64,000 nucleotides of DNA from Lactifluus volemus (Eukaryota > Basidiomycota > Agaricomycetes > Russulales > Russulaceae): positions 1,550,001 through 1,614,000 of the forward strand of contig WTXI01000005.1 in NCBI GenBank assembly GCA_022376515.1, in the 5' to 3' direction. Position 1 is the first letter of the stretch. Each line of letters opens with the position of its first letter. The translations under genes and the position numbers were made by a program. A model generated the notes under the pieces. That model did not search any database. It worked only from the letters and a program-made list of their open reading frames with translations, and was not told where the DNA came from. Shown here piece by piece: positions 24,219 through 36,949 of the stretch.

Positions 24219-26537
24219 CTATGGTATGCCGATTTCCGCGTCGTGGTGGTCTTGATCGGGCTTGAAGTTATCCATACTGCCCATCGCTCCATTAATATTC
24301 TGCTGCGACAACTTCAAATCCAATGGCGGGGTGACGTCGCTCCTTCCCCAGTCCTTGTCAATTTCCGAGTGCAACTCCCGTTGCCGCATACCGAGACTGA
24401 ATAGAAAACCCACGATCGAGATCCCGACCATCGTCTGCCAGACCACCTTGAGCGCCTCCGCGAACGTGTGGCGCACTGCATCCTTCAACGACGAGCTCAG
24501 TGATGGAATGATCGGTATCGACGCAAACGCGATTTCGACGCCCTGCGGAAACTGCGCAATAAACGATGCAGGTAGGTTCATCTTCAGCTCATTCTGCAGA
24601 ATGGCACCGCCGACCGTGACACCCCAGATCTACCCATTGGAAAGTTGTCGCTAAGTCGTGAAAGGTAGAAAAATGGATGGAAAGGGAGGGACTCACATTG
24701 CCCAGGTACCGCGAGAAGACGTAGAGAGCCATTGCGGGAGCGTTCTGCGTAACTGGGATGGATGCGAGGATAGGGTACATAGAGACGACATAAATGATGC
24801 CAGCACCACTACCGATGACAACTTGGAAGCCGACACCCTTGGCTATATTGCTGTCCACATGCAGTGTCGTCAGGAGACCCACGCCTATGACCACGAGCAC
24901 CCAGCCAAAGAAAGTCGGAATCACGTAGTTGCCTGACTTCTTAACCACGATGCCTGCCACGATCGCGATGAGGCCGAGGCTGTATGACAGCCCGAACAAG
25001 GCGATACCAGCTTTGGTGGGAGATGTCTCCTTACATGCTTCGAAGAAGACTGGGTACCAATCTGCCAGTTTCGGCGGAGACACATCCAAGTCAGCAGCCT
25101 CGAGATTCCGATACGTAGATTTTTTACGTACAAGTCAAGCTCGCCGTCACCGCAGCCATCATAAATATTTGGAGATAACCACTGGTGCCAGTCCAGTCCA
25201 GGCGCAATAAAATTGGAACCTTGAAAGCAGCTCAATTAGTAAATAGTGGTTTGAAGTGTTGGAAAGAACTCACAACAGGCGGTTTGCAAAAGTAGAATTC
25301 ATAGATGGCAAAGAGGCTCAGCCCCACGATACCAAAACTCAGGGTCATCAAGACATGGACGGATGACCATGGATAACGCACGCCTCCCCACGTCGACCCG
25401 ATAACGAGAGAGGTAACGGATCCAATGACCAGAATATTTCCTCTACCAACAAAACGTAAGATCACCTGGAGTTCGGGGAACTAGCAATCCTAATTTCCTG
25501 TACTTACATGAAATCCATTTTACTGAGCTTTTCTCTCAGAGTCGCAGGTGGCGTTTTGAGACGCATGAAGAGTAAGACCATAATTGCGATGAAGGCACAT
25601 ATGGGTAGGTTGAGATCTAGGTATTTCATTTACGACACTGACCGCACCATCAATAGAATTCGACCTACAAAATATCCATCTCCTATGGGAAACGTAGAAA
25701 GTTTGAGAATGTCTGTTAACAGTCGGGTTGCGAACAAGACGCTCACCATTGTCCTTGCTGAGCCAATGTCCCACCAATGACCGAACCAATGGCACCACCG
25801 ATTGCCCAAGCGCTGCTGACATCAGTAACGTCCGAGTCACGCAATGAGGAAAATCACCCACAGTGCAATGAGACCGCTGAAGGTGCCACGCTCCCGAAGT
25901 GTGACCAGATCAGACAATAAAATTTGAACCGAAGATGTAATTGCTCCTGCTCCCAGTCCCTGTACAGCTTTCAAGTGATACGTTTGAGTGGGTGCACGGC
26001 CGTGTGAGGGGGGACAAGACATACTTCTTCCAGCAATGAGCATATTCATACTCGATGCAGTGGCACAAACGGTGCTTCCGAGTGCGAAGAGGGCGAGCGC
26101 AGTCAGCATGATGGGCCGTCTTCCAATAATCTAATTTCGATGTAGATTTATTTAGATGTGTCCAGCACTCGTGGGGAGGATTCGTGATCGTACCTGGGAT
26201 AGCCCGCCATAAAGAGGGACAAGGGCTGTAGAGCCCAATGCATATGCGGAACCAATCCACACAAACTGCTCTCCCTCCAGGTCATGAACAATTGTTGGGA
26301 GGGCTATCCCAATTGAGGTCTACAATATGTTTTGTGTAAAATGCGCACATCTCCTCTGTGCTGAGGGTAAAAGAGACTACTCACAAATTCTATGGCAGGG
26401 AGGACGACAGAGAGTGCGAGTGAGAATATGATGCACCAGAACCTCCAGTCTTTGGGCGGAGGGTCCTTGTTGACTGCCGCCGGAGTCACGAAGCTGGATT
26501 CTTTGAACGTTGATAACTGAAGAGATGACGATGTCAT
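24219..26537 (-). CDS. MFS transporter, copy 4, apparently intact
   Basis: Eleven exons join in frame to 570 aa: 26385-26537, 26194-26319, 26025-26130, 25862-25967, 25747-25812, 25669-25682, 25508-25616, 25274-25442, 25132-25219, 24697-25061, 24219-24629. Exon 6 is only 14 bases. A hydrophilic N-terminus precedes the first membrane segment (DWRFWCIIFSLALSVVLP). Motif A is GGLSQIIGRRP at about residues 89-99. A motif C-like segment AIGGAIGSVIGG follows near 167, with serine where copies 6 and 7 have proline. The tail is acidic and polar. It resembles fungal drug:H+ antiporters with 12-14 helices in the plasma membrane or vacuole, exporting a small molecule. The substrate is unknown. Linkage to P450s suggests the oxidised product. 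Its TATA-like site is near 26738. Confidence 0.85.
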
Positions 26538-26919
26538 GGAGAGAGAGGTGACACGAGTGTCAGAAAGGAGGATGTGGTCTGAGAAGCTAAAACAATAAGA
26601 AAAGGAATACGGGATAAAGAATGCAGAGCAGGGGAGGGCACAATGCTGGATGCGTGAATTACGAAATGACGGAACATCGCATGTCCCTCACGTTTCGTTT
26701 CTGCTAGCATCAGGCGGGGCGATGTAGCCGCGTGACTTATATACAGAGAAAGATGGCCCAAGGGCCTGGTTGTGAACGACAACGCAAGTCATGTCTCATC
26801 CACAGCCCCTACAACGGTTGGACGCTTTACGGAGAGATTGAGTGAAGGGCAGGCACAAGTATACTGTACTGCCCCCATCCGCCGTCGCGGTTGTCATTAT
26901 TAGGCTACCTCGCTTACAA

Positions 26920-27750
26920 GGTTTAGTGCCTTACAGAATGTGCACATGATTCCTTTGATGTAACAATCACCTTTTTTGAATGCGCAATTCCGTACCAACG
27001 TGCACACAAGCACACTAGAATAACAATTGCTGATTTCAGCAAGGGCAATGCCCTACGCCACTCTGCACGGAGCAGGACATGCAGTAACCCATGTAATTGT
27101 GTGCACGGTGACCAAAACAAATGAGTTTGATCCCTCCTTTACACTATCAGAGCAGTGTCACTCTTGTTCAAAAGAGCATGTGCAGAGCAGGTACTACTGT
27201 ACATAAATGTGGCATATGGACCTCAATCTTTTTATCGTTAAACGGACCGGTGATTTTGCTGATTTCACATCATTTTGCTTCCCAAAACGTGCACTGCAAG
27301 ATCGAGCTCGCAAGGGAAGCGCTGAAATGAATCTGGGTCGGGCAGGAACGGCAAGGGGTGTTCGACTTCAATCCTCACTCTGCAACAGTACCTGAACTTG
27401 TTACTCGTTGAATGGTTCGAAAGGCAAACTTTTGGGTGTCACTGGGATGCCTGTGGGATGAGATAACTTCTCGCTCGTACTCAGCTGTCCTTTTCTGATG
27501 CACATTTCCCGGAAGCTGCCGAGGGCAGCATCGCTTATCGTGTCTAACACCGTTGCCGCCTCACTGGCACCAGTGCTGTCTTTACCGTCCCGAACCAACA
27601 TTTATCGGACTTTCAACTACATTCCGCACGGATGCGCCCGAACCACCTCGCAAAACGGGCAGTCATCCAGCATTTCGGCACTTCACTGTTCCATACAACA
27701 TTTTGACGTGCTCGTGGCGCAGAGTAGGTACCATAGACAAGGAAAAGGAA
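26920..27750. repeat. Orphan 5' block without a P450 (upstream of MFS copy 4)
   Basis: This matches the blocks before the P450 genes ('gaatgtgcacatgattccttt' near 26937, 'ttcaatcctcactctgcaac' near 27367). It matches the orphan block at 20460-21540 most closely (shared 'attccgcacggatgcgcccg' type segment near 27621). No P450 sequence follows. A NACHT-gene remnant starts about 200 bases later. Confidence 0.6.
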
Positions 27751-27944
27751 ATGAAGAGGCTGCAGCCGCCAAGCTGGGGGGCCAGGAAGAGATAAGAGGA
27801 CCGACCTCGTGAAGAGCAATGGCCCTTCATCTTTTGCCAGGGCAACCCCCCTTTTTTTTTTAATTTTTTTTTAATTTTGCACCGGTCTGTGCCCCGCACA
27901 AGCGAATACCTGTCCAGCGTGCGCAGGGGGGAAACCGGAAAGAA

Positions 27945-28640
27945 CCCCACAACTCAGGTCCTCTAACTCAGGAACGGGATCCATTTGTCCTTGTATGCTC
28001 ACACAATTCAACAGTGCTCAGATCAGCTAAACGGAGGGAAAGCGAAAGCTTGACCGAGTCCCAGGTGACTTTTACGATCTCGCTCTGATATGCACTAATT
28101 CAAATCCCCCCCTGTCGGTCCTTAGAGATAAACTTTCCCCGTCTTGGCAAGGAACAATGATTTTATGCGACCCTGACCTCCGGGGCGATAACGTGGAAAT
28201 CACCATCTGTGAAGAATTCGAATTCGTATCTCTTTATGCGGAAAGGACAGTGCGGAAAGACATCCCTCCGGATTCCGGAAGACAGGGGATAGTCTGTGAA
28301 TCCTAATTCGGTTTGTCTTTATATTAGAAAACTTACTCGCGTGTAGCTAAATATCGTACAATAGAGCTTGATGTCGATTTGAGCATTGGTGACGGCCTTG
28401 CCATGCGTCCACGGGAGTCGGCCACGCTCTTTTTAACTGTTGGCAGACGTGAGCTGGCTCAGATCCATGACACTCTCACCGGGAGGGCGGTACATGCGCC
28501 ACTGCCTCAACCCCGGACGATCGCACCATTCATAAAGAGGAAGGTTGTAACACAAGATATCCAGATCCACCCAACAGACCAACCCCCGATCAACAGTAAT
28601 AACCGGATCTGTGAAGGGAAAGAACGTAACTTATGACTTC
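27945..28640 (+). pseudogene. 5' fragment of a NACHT-WD40-type gene
   Basis: This aligns with 33560-34040 in the larger remnant. Shared strings are aactcaggtcctcta, 'agtgctcagatcagc', 'tgtcggtccttagag' and the reading IGDGLAMRPRE (IGDGLATRPKE in the other). Its right edge (28630-28720, 'cttcaccggatatgtcagtg') matches sequence 3' of the larger remnant near 36990-37080. The entire middle, with the NACHT and WD40 parts, is therefore deleted here. It lies 3' of MFS copy 5. Confidence 0.6.
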
Positions 28641-28833
28641 ACCGGATATGTCAGTGCCTCCATAGACCGAGCACTCGATTTCTCGAACTTTCCAGACTAA
28701 ATTGGCTACAGTTCATGATCACAATTTATGGTAAATTATGAAAAATCGAGTCAGTTACAGTACATTCTATTATCACATATTATGAAACTTTAGTGCCCAG
28801 CACCAGTACAATATTGTGCGTGTTGTCACAGAC

Positions 28834-31119
28834 TTAGGCTTCACTTGGTCCATGGTCCACATTGCCGTTCACTTTACTCATGTCCGTATCCCGCTGCGGC
28901 GACCTCAAATCCAATGGCGGGGTGACGTCGCTCCTTCCCCAGTCCTCATCGATTTCCGAGTGCAACTTCAGTTGCCGCATACCAAGACTGCATAAGAATC
29001 CCGCGATCGAGATCCCGAGTAGCGCCTGCCAGACCACCTTGAGCGCCTCCGCGGACGTGTTCCGCACCGGATCCTTCAACGACGAGCTCAGTGTTGGAAT
29101 GATCGGTATCGCCGAAAACCTGACGTGGAAGTCCTGAGCGATGAACGACCCAGGTAGGTTCGGCTTTACTGGCAGCTTATTCTGCAGAATGGCACCGCCG
29201 ATCGTGACACCCCAGATCTAGCATTGGAAAGTTGTCAGCAAATCGTTAAGGGTGGAAACGTGGGTGAATGGAAAGGGAGGGACTTACAGTGCCCAGGTTC
29301 CGTGAGAAGACGTAGAGAGCCATGGCGGGAGCGTTTTGCGTAACTGGGATGGACGCGAGGATGGGGTATAAAGAGGTGACATTAATGATGCCGATACCAC
29401 TACCGGTGACAAGCTGGAAGCCGATAGACTTGGCCATACTGCTGTCCGCATCCAGCGTCGTCAGAAGACCCACGCCGACGACCGTGAGCACCCAGCCAAC
29501 GTAAGTCGGAATCGCGTAGTTGCCTGACTTCTTAACCACGAGGCCTGTCACGATCGCGATGAGGCCGATGCTGTATGACAGCCCGAACAGAGCGATACCA
29601 GCTTCGGTGGGAGATGTTTCCTTACATGCTTCGAAGAAGACTGGGTACCAATCTGCCGGTTTCGGTGGAGACGCATCCAAGTCAGCGGCCGAGAGGTTCC
29701 GACACGTAGATTTCTTACGTACAAATCAAGCCTGCCGTCACCACAGCCGTCATAAATATTTGGAGATAACCACTGGTGCCGGTCCAGTCCAGGCGCATCA
29801 AAATTGGAACCTTGAAAGCAGCTCAATTAGTAAATTTTGAAGTCTTGGAAAGAACTCACGACGGGCGGGTGGCAAAAGTAGAATTCGTAGATGGCAACGA
29901 GGCTCAGCCCCACGAAACCAATAATGAGGGGCACTAAGACATGAATAGATGTCCATGGATAACGCACGCCTCCCCACGCCAGCCCGATAACGACAGAGGT
30001 AATGGATCCAATGATCAGAATATTTCCACTGCCAACAAAACATAAGATCGCCTGGGCTCTGGGCTCTAGCAATCCCAATTCCATGTACTTACATTAAATC
30101 CATTTTACTGAGCTTTTCTCTCAGATTGCAGGTGGCGTTTTGACACGCAAGAAGAGCAAGATTAGAGTTGCAGTGAGGACACATATGGGCAGGTTGAGCC
30201 TAGGTGCCTTTTTCACGACACTGTCGGCACGATTGACAGAATTCAACATACAAAATATCCATCTCCTACGGAAGACGTAGCAAATATTGATGAGGTCTGC
30301 TGAGTTGGTTGCCAATTGGACACTCACCATTGTCCTCTCTGAGCCAATGCCCCACCAATGACAGGACCGACGCCACCACCAATTGCCCAAGCGCTGCCTG
30401 ACATCAGTAACGTCCGAGTCACGCAATGAGGAGGATCACCTACAGTGCCATGAGGCCGGTGAAGGTGCCACGCTCCCGAAGTGTGACCAGATCAGACAGT
30501 AAAATTTGTACCACAGATCTAATTGCTCCTCCTCCCAGCCCCTGTACAGCTTTCACGTGGAACGTTTGAGTTGGTGCATGGCCATGTTGGGGGAATAAGA
30601 CATACCTCTTCCAGAATGAGCATATTCATACTCGATGCAGTGGCGCAAATAGTGCTTCCGAGTGCGAAGAGGAAGAGCGCACTCAGCATGATGGGCCGTC
30701 GCCCAATAATCTAAATTCGATGTAGACTTGTTTAGATGTGTCTTTCGGTCGTGGAGAGGAGTTGTGCGTACCTGGGATAGCCCACCACAAAGAGGGACAA
30801 GGGCTGTAGAGCCCAATGCATATGCGGAACCAATCCACACAGACTGTTCTCCTTCCAGTTCACGAACAATTGTTGGAGGGCTGTCCCAATTGCGGTCTAC
30901 GATATGTTTGTGTAAACTGTGCACATCTCATCTGCGCAGAGGGTAGAAGAGACTACTCACAAATTCTATGGCAGGGAGGAGGAAAGAGAGTGCGAGTGAG
31001 AATATGATGCACCAGAACTTCCAGTCTTTTGGCACGTCATGGTGAGTGTCTTCGTCGACTGCCTTCGTCGTGGAGTCAGATTCTTTGGAGAGTGGTAAGC
31101 TATAAGATGACGGTGTCAT
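28834..31119 (-). pseudogene. MFS transporter, copy 5, two frameshifts
   Basis: All eleven exons are present from the ATG at 31119 (MTPSSYSL). Exon 2 lacks one base in the codons for ALPTIV (near 30876). Exon 3 lacks one base in the LIAGR codons (near 30612). Both abolish the frame through motif A. The penultimate exon (about 29290-29655) and the last exon (28834-29219) are open, with a diverged FIAQDFHVRF segment. Splice sites are otherwise conserved, and only two single-base changes separate it from an open gene. Confidence 0.75.
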
Positions 31120-31299
31120 GGAGAGGTAACACGTTGTCAGAAAGAGGGCACACTGGTCAGGCAGGGAGAAATGACATATATACAGAGAAGGAGGGTCCAG
31201 TGGCGTCAACGACAAAGCAAGTCAGACGTCTCATCCCCGGCCCTACTACCACGGTTGGACGGATTACCGAGAAACTGAGTGAAAGGGCAGCTGAAACTG

Positions 31300-32130
31300 T
31301 ATTCGCGTAAAGCGCACCCAGGGACGTCTCGTCGTGACATCCGAGTGGCAGGCCACATCCAGAGTCAAGGTAAGCGTTATAATGTTCGCCCGATATCAGA
31401 GTCACCGCTCGACCCAACCGGACCACTGGCACCTCATCCATGTCACTACACCTCAGGCTGTCTGCACAGTAGTACCAGTGAATGGCTTAGAGTGCCCTTG
31501 CATAACATCCGAGTGCAGGAAGCACTGGAATTGGAGAACCTGTGATCAGGGCTCGAACACTGCAGGGACAATTGAATTATGGACGTCGCAGTAATAGCCT
31601 TGACCCAAAGTAGTACTGTACCTGACGACGAACAAAGATTCAAGTTGTCAGCTTTAACCTGATCCCTCATCGGTTTCATCTGCCAGGTAGTGTTGCCATC
31701 AGTCCGCAGCATTTGTCACGAACTACTACTCGGAAATGAGCTCGCACCGGTGCAACTAGCAAGGGTAAAAGCAGCCGTAACAAAGAAAGATGTCACTTAC
31801 ATGTGATTGTGATGGCCCGACGGTTACGTAGTCCCGCGACTCCTGCCCACCGTAATTACCAATTATGGCAGGCATATATTTTTGTCAGTAAAATTATAGA
31901 TCCACAAGGATGTAAAAGATTGGACCGTGGACAGGGAATTTTCTGTGGTCATTCACCTGGCAGCTGGTGCTCTGGATTCAGACTTGTGAAACCCTCTCAC
32001 GCTTTGCACTGGCTCGGCTCAATGTCGGCCCGAAAGCCGTAGTTAGTCACATGACTTGTCGAGCTGATTGTCGTTGGCCGGTTCCTGTGTACAGCTGTCT
32101 CACCCGACGACCCGTTGATGGCTCGGAATA
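31300..32130. other. MFS 5' flank and intergenic sequence
   Basis: Bases 31270-31620 match the 5' flanks of MFS copies 1, 6 and 7 and contain ccttgacccaaagta at 31598-31612. No gene is recognised between there and the Hsp104 remnant. Confidence 0.5.
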
Positions 32131-32139
32131 ATCGGAGAT

Positions 32140-32941
32140 TCCATCGCAAGACCCATCGGCGCTCCTCCTGGCTACGTCGGACACTATCAGTTGAAATATG
32201 TGTGACGCAAGCCATACTGCATCATTCATATCGACAAGATCAAAAAGGCGTCCCGCGAATTTGTCACGCTGTTCCTACAGGTCTTCGATGACGGTCGCCT
32301 TACAGATGGACAAAGGTCGTGTCGTTGACTTCCGCAGCACGGTCATAGTGATGACTAGCAACCTCGGCGCAACGTACTTAACGACATTGGCGAAGGGCCA
32401 GTTCGGCCCCTGACAAGGCAATTTGTGATGGGTGTGATTCAAGCTCACTTCCCGCCCGAGTTCATCGACCGCGTTGATGAGATCATAATCTTCATGAGTA
32501 GCATCACATTCTTGGCTCGACCGAGAAACCAATGTTTTAACGACGTCTCTCTATAGCGTACGCTCTCGCGAAAGAATATTTTGCGTATCGTCGATTTGTG
32601 TCTGAAGGAGGTGCAGGACCGCCTCTCAGATCGCAAGATTAACCTTGTTCTCGATGACGAGGTGAAGAGCTATCTCCGAGTCACTGCACGCGGCTATTCG
32701 CCTGTCTCTGGTACTCGTCCGCTTAACCAGCAATTCTGACGGAGCTGCCCATCCTCTGTCTGTCATCCTTCTCGCTGATCGCATTCAGGACGGAGAAGTC
32801 ATCCGCGTCTGCTTTGATGGTCTTCGCAACCGACTACACATCGTTCCGAATCACGAGGGTAATGAAGTAGATGGTATGGAGGCGGACGATTACGATTACG
32901 ATTCGGAAATTGAAGAGATGGACTATGTGACTCATGAGTGA
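32140..32941 (+). pseudogene. Hsp104/ClpB disaggregase, second AAA+ domain and C-terminus, degraded
   Basis: Family hallmarks occur in order: IGAPPGYVG near 32155, an altered Walker B region (HIDKIKKAS where DEIEKAH is usual) near 32230, [12 protein letters not shown] near 32278, and [16 protein letters not shown] near 32325. Then come FPPEFIDRVDEI near 32450 and SVILLADRIQDGEVIRV near 32760. The acidic C-terminal tail ends in a stop at 32939-32941. There are in-frame stops (after QLKYV near 32206) and frameshifts near 32310, 32410 and 32735. The N-terminal domain and first AAA+ domain are absent. In fungi the intact protein is a cytosolic hexameric chaperone that dissolves aggregates. This copy is dead and isolated from any parent gene in the window. 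Confidence 0.85.
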
Positions 32942-32959
32942 GTGTGTAGTAAACGAATG

Positions 32960-33560
32960 ACGTATATTGTATTTTTACGTAGTGCGATGTCCCAGGCAAG
33001 TGAATGTGACGAGACGAAAGACTAGAAATCTGGCGACCCGTGGTTGCCAGTGATATACCCACCACCCTGGACTTGTCCTACTTGCCCTACTTTTATGGGT
33101 ATCTATGCATCCGCGGCAGTTGCGAGCATGACCTGCTGCTGCGTTTTTTTTGTCTTGAGGAAACTTCCCATGGGGCGAAAAATGATATTATATCAACTGC
33201 GTCGTGAGAGCGGTTGTGAGAGTAGCCCGCGTCTGCTACTAGGCGAGCGCGGCTGTACATCATTTAACTTGCGCTCTCAGTATCAGCTCTTCGAGGTGCT
33301 GGAATATGAGGGAAACCTCAAGTTGACTGGGTAAAATATAAATATTTTGACACACAGTTGGATGACTGTAAGACTGAGACAGGAAAAAAAACCATCATCT
33401 CGACCTGGATAACTGTAAACTGGTTTATCTCTACGCTGTCCACTCAACCAATCACAGGCCATGTGAGTGTTTGTTTGTGGGTATTTGTTCGTGCGTTCCT
33501 ACTAACGACAATCTCCGACCTTCCCCCGTTCCTCCCGTTCGACGTGTTAACGACCACCAC
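32960..33560. other. Intergenic region, no gene recognised
   Basis: ORFs near 33044 and 33358 lack recognisable features. Confidence 0.4.
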
Positions 33561-36500
33561 AACTCAGGTCCTCTAAACTCAAGAATGGGATGCATCCCTT
33601 GTATGGTCATACAACAGTGCTTAGATCAGCGAAACGGAAGGATACTTGGCCCAGGTCCAGGTGACTGGTACGAATCTTTTTTCCCAATGACGCCCTGATA
33701 AGCACTAAATCCCCCCTTGTCGGTCCTTAGAGTGCACAACCTTCCCCGTCTTGGAAAGGAACAACAATTTTATGCTACGATGACCTCCGGGGCGAGAACG
33801 TGAAAATCGCCATCTGTGAAGAATTCGTATCTCTTTATGCGAAAAGGACCGTATAGGAAGACATCCTCTCTGGAAGACAGGGGATAGTATTCGGTTCGTC
33901 TGTATATCAGAAACCTTGCTCACACGTCTAGCTGAACATCGTAAAGTTGCGCTTGATGTCGTTTTGAGGATTGGGGATGGCCTTGCTACGCGTCCAAAGG
34001 AGTAGGCAACGCCCTTTTTAACGATCACCGGCAGACGTGAGTTCCCCTCCAAGTGGGGTGGCCAACTCGCAATGGTTGATCTAGACAATCCTATAGCCAA
34101 GATGCTGCATCCTGCTGTCCAAGCCATAGTGGAACGATGCAACTAACTACGGAGGTTACCGTTCCTCCATCTCCTCTATCACAGGTGGGTGACCCTCAAC
34201 GATTCTTATGTGCAACCAGCAGCGGACAGCCAGACGGAGATGTCGCGCAATACTCTCTGTTGCGCCGGTGAAGCTATCCATACAATGAAAACATGGAACA
34301 ATACGGTTGGTAGCATCAAGCGGGTGATGGGCGTCGTCAGTTCAATCGCAGAGGTGTGCCCAATACCGTTTCTGTCTATCATTCGCTGCGCTAACTTACG
34401 CTTTTCAGTTGAACCCCGATGTCAAGTTGGCGTGGAGTATACTCTCGAAGGCTCCCTGGTGTGTCTCCTTGCATCGTAGGAAGATGTAATGGTTTTTTTC
34501 ACTTCAACACCAGACGCTACTACAGCAGATGCAGTGTGACGACAATGTCCGAACACTACGTGAGGCAAGACACGGTGCCTTTGAAATTGCAAAACCCATG
34601 CCACTGTTACCTTGAGGTCACCAGAACCTGGTGGGTAAATCTAATACTTCCAAGGTCGTCGGATTGTTGAACTAACAAGGGATGTGCAGAATTGAGTGGA
34701 ATATGAGTGAAATGCCTTGCCTGGTGATTCGGCAACGAGAAGCGCTGTCTTCCGGACACACGCGAAGATTTTTAGGACTATATCTTCAAGTGGGTTGAGA
34801 ATCCTGAACCTGAACATGGGCTCGTTCTCCTCGGCTAAGCAGACATGGGCAAGTCCTCCATCGCACATGTGGTCGCATGACGCTTCGAGAAAACCATCTC
34901 AGCTCTTACTTTACTTTTCTAAGAGAGAAAGATAAGGCCTACCAACGCTTACTCGCGATCTTTCCGATCATTATCCTTCTTTCAACGCACCGCCGGAAGG
35001 GTCATTAAGCGTAGTTCGGCTCTTTGCGGCACTTGAACATTTTTTGAATGTCTCCTCGAACTGCTCAAGAACCTGCAGCTTGATGTCCAATTCTTGTCGT
35101 CATTGATGCATTAGATGAGAGTGGAGATGCAATTGGAAACTGGGTTCTACACATTTCTGGCTCAACACATTTTTGACCTCCCAAATTCTGCATACTGATC
35201 ACTTCGAGGTTGGAGAGTGAATTGAACCTGTGTTTGCGAACACATCTTTCCACACCTTTCAATTTGATGATCACACTGGCTGTTAAGACAGAGTTTCTTA
35301 AGGAGCTTCCTCCTCACATCTTCAAAGATTATGGTGTCAGACTAGCAAAGGCAGCAAAGAGCTTATTTCAGTGGGCAGCCGTTGCAGGCTAGCGTTCGAA
35401 GATAGAATCCCTTCTAGTTTGGGGTTTAGCGAGAAAAAGGTATGTAGCGCCTGCTGGGACACTCTCGAGATCAACAGATAAAGCACAGGTTCTACTTCGC
35501 TCCATTGTGAGACAACGTTTTCTGCGATCGAACCCTCAACTCCTTGGTTTCTCTGCGAGGATGCCCCCATGATGATGAGCAAGGAGCCGAGGTAACAGAA
35601 CATTTCAACAACTGGACGAGAATCCTCAGGATCATTTGATCAAATGCATCCCACCGTTCCTCTCGACACCGCATTTCGTGACTTTCTGGCCAACAAGAGT
35701 GATTCTTTTGTTTTATGTGGATATCGGCGATGTTCACCCTTAGTTGGCACAACCCTGCCCCCAACCCTCGAATTCGATATTTGCAAACTCGAAGTCGTCA
35801 TCTCGTTTTCCAACGTCCCAGATCTTGAATCTCGAATTGCCCGGCATATTCCAAATGCCCTGTCGTATGCCTATACTTACTGGGACAATTATTTAGGACA
35901 TGTTGCTTTCGATCCTGATGCATTCATGAAAACTTCGATCGCTCTTTGAGACAAAGATTCTGTTTTGGCTTCAAGTGGTTAGGAGTGTTGGTCTTTCTCC
36001 ACGAGCAGTTGCAGCCGGAGGTAGGTACACCACACGATTTAATGTGACATACAATGACGTTTGCTTAGAAGTCGCGATAGCGTTCGCAAACGGAAGGAAG
36101 AATTCATTGACATTCGTGCATGATGCGTCCGCTTTTGTGTGGTATTTCAGAGTAGGCGGTGGCAAGGAACCCCCCCTCAGCCCCCCTTTCGCATCGCACA
36201 CGACAGTAAAACGTGGGCAGTTGTCTCATTCTTTGGCCAGCATTGGAAATGACGATTCAGGCAGATACGGATGTGTCATTCTCGTCGGATGGGCTGCGCA
36301 TCACTTCGTCGTAGAATGGTTATACGATTTGTTTGTGGAATGCCACATTGCGAGACATCGTAGCAAATTTTATTGGACACAAAGATTTGGTCACATCTGT
36401 TGCGTTCTCGATGGTTTCTTGTCGCACAGACATCGACCTCGGACGATCATACAACTCGCGTGTGAGATGCCACAGCAGAAGACGTCGTAGCGGACCTGTT

Positions 36501-36930
36501 TACTGGACACACCAGATCCATCAATCACCATCTTCGGACCGGCGGCTCACTGCATCGAGCGCAACGACCTCAAAATTTGCCTGTGGGATGGCGCACTGGC
36601 AACAAAAAGACAGGCAGCCGCAGTGGGCCGCTACTGAACACACGTTCCAGGTCAGATCTGTAGTATTCTCATCGGACGGGCAGTGCATGATAATTAATCG
36701 GCCTGATCCGATCGCAGCCTGAGGTTCGCAGGTAGAGTGCCACAACAGGACAGGTCGAAGCAGACCGTCTACTGGACTCCCACCCGTCTACTTGTACCTG
36801 GTCAGGTTCTCACTGGATGGGCAGTGCATCGCATCAGCCTTGTACCATAGCACACGATGGAATGCCATCATAAGACAGTCGTAGCAGGGCTGACCATGAA
36901 GCCATGACATTCTCGCCGGAGGGTGGTGCC
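33560..36930 (+). pseudogene. NACHT-WD40 (NLR-like STAND) gene, degraded
   Basis: The order of parts is that of basidiomycete NACHT-WD40 proteins. An N-terminal region ends in LNPDVKLAWSILSKA (near 34410) and DDNVRTLREARHGAFEIA (near 34535). TREDF and the P-loop DMGKSSIAH follow (near 34755-34865), then Walker B LVVIDALDESG (near 35095) and ILITSRLESEL (near 35195). After these come AAKSLFQWAAVA (near 35350), and from about 36370 WD40-like pieces such as GHKDLVTSVAFS and VRSVVFSSDGQ. Many stops and frameshifts interrupt it. Intact members are intracellular sensors thought to act in non-self recognition or cell death. It lies between the Hsp104 remnant and MFS copy 6. Confidence 0.85.
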
Positions 36931-36949
36931 CTGCCTGAACCCCGATCAC

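Noticed and set aside
32889..32902. Short gattacgattacg microsatellite
   Set aside because: It encodes the acidic tail of the Hsp104 remnant and needs no separate explanation.
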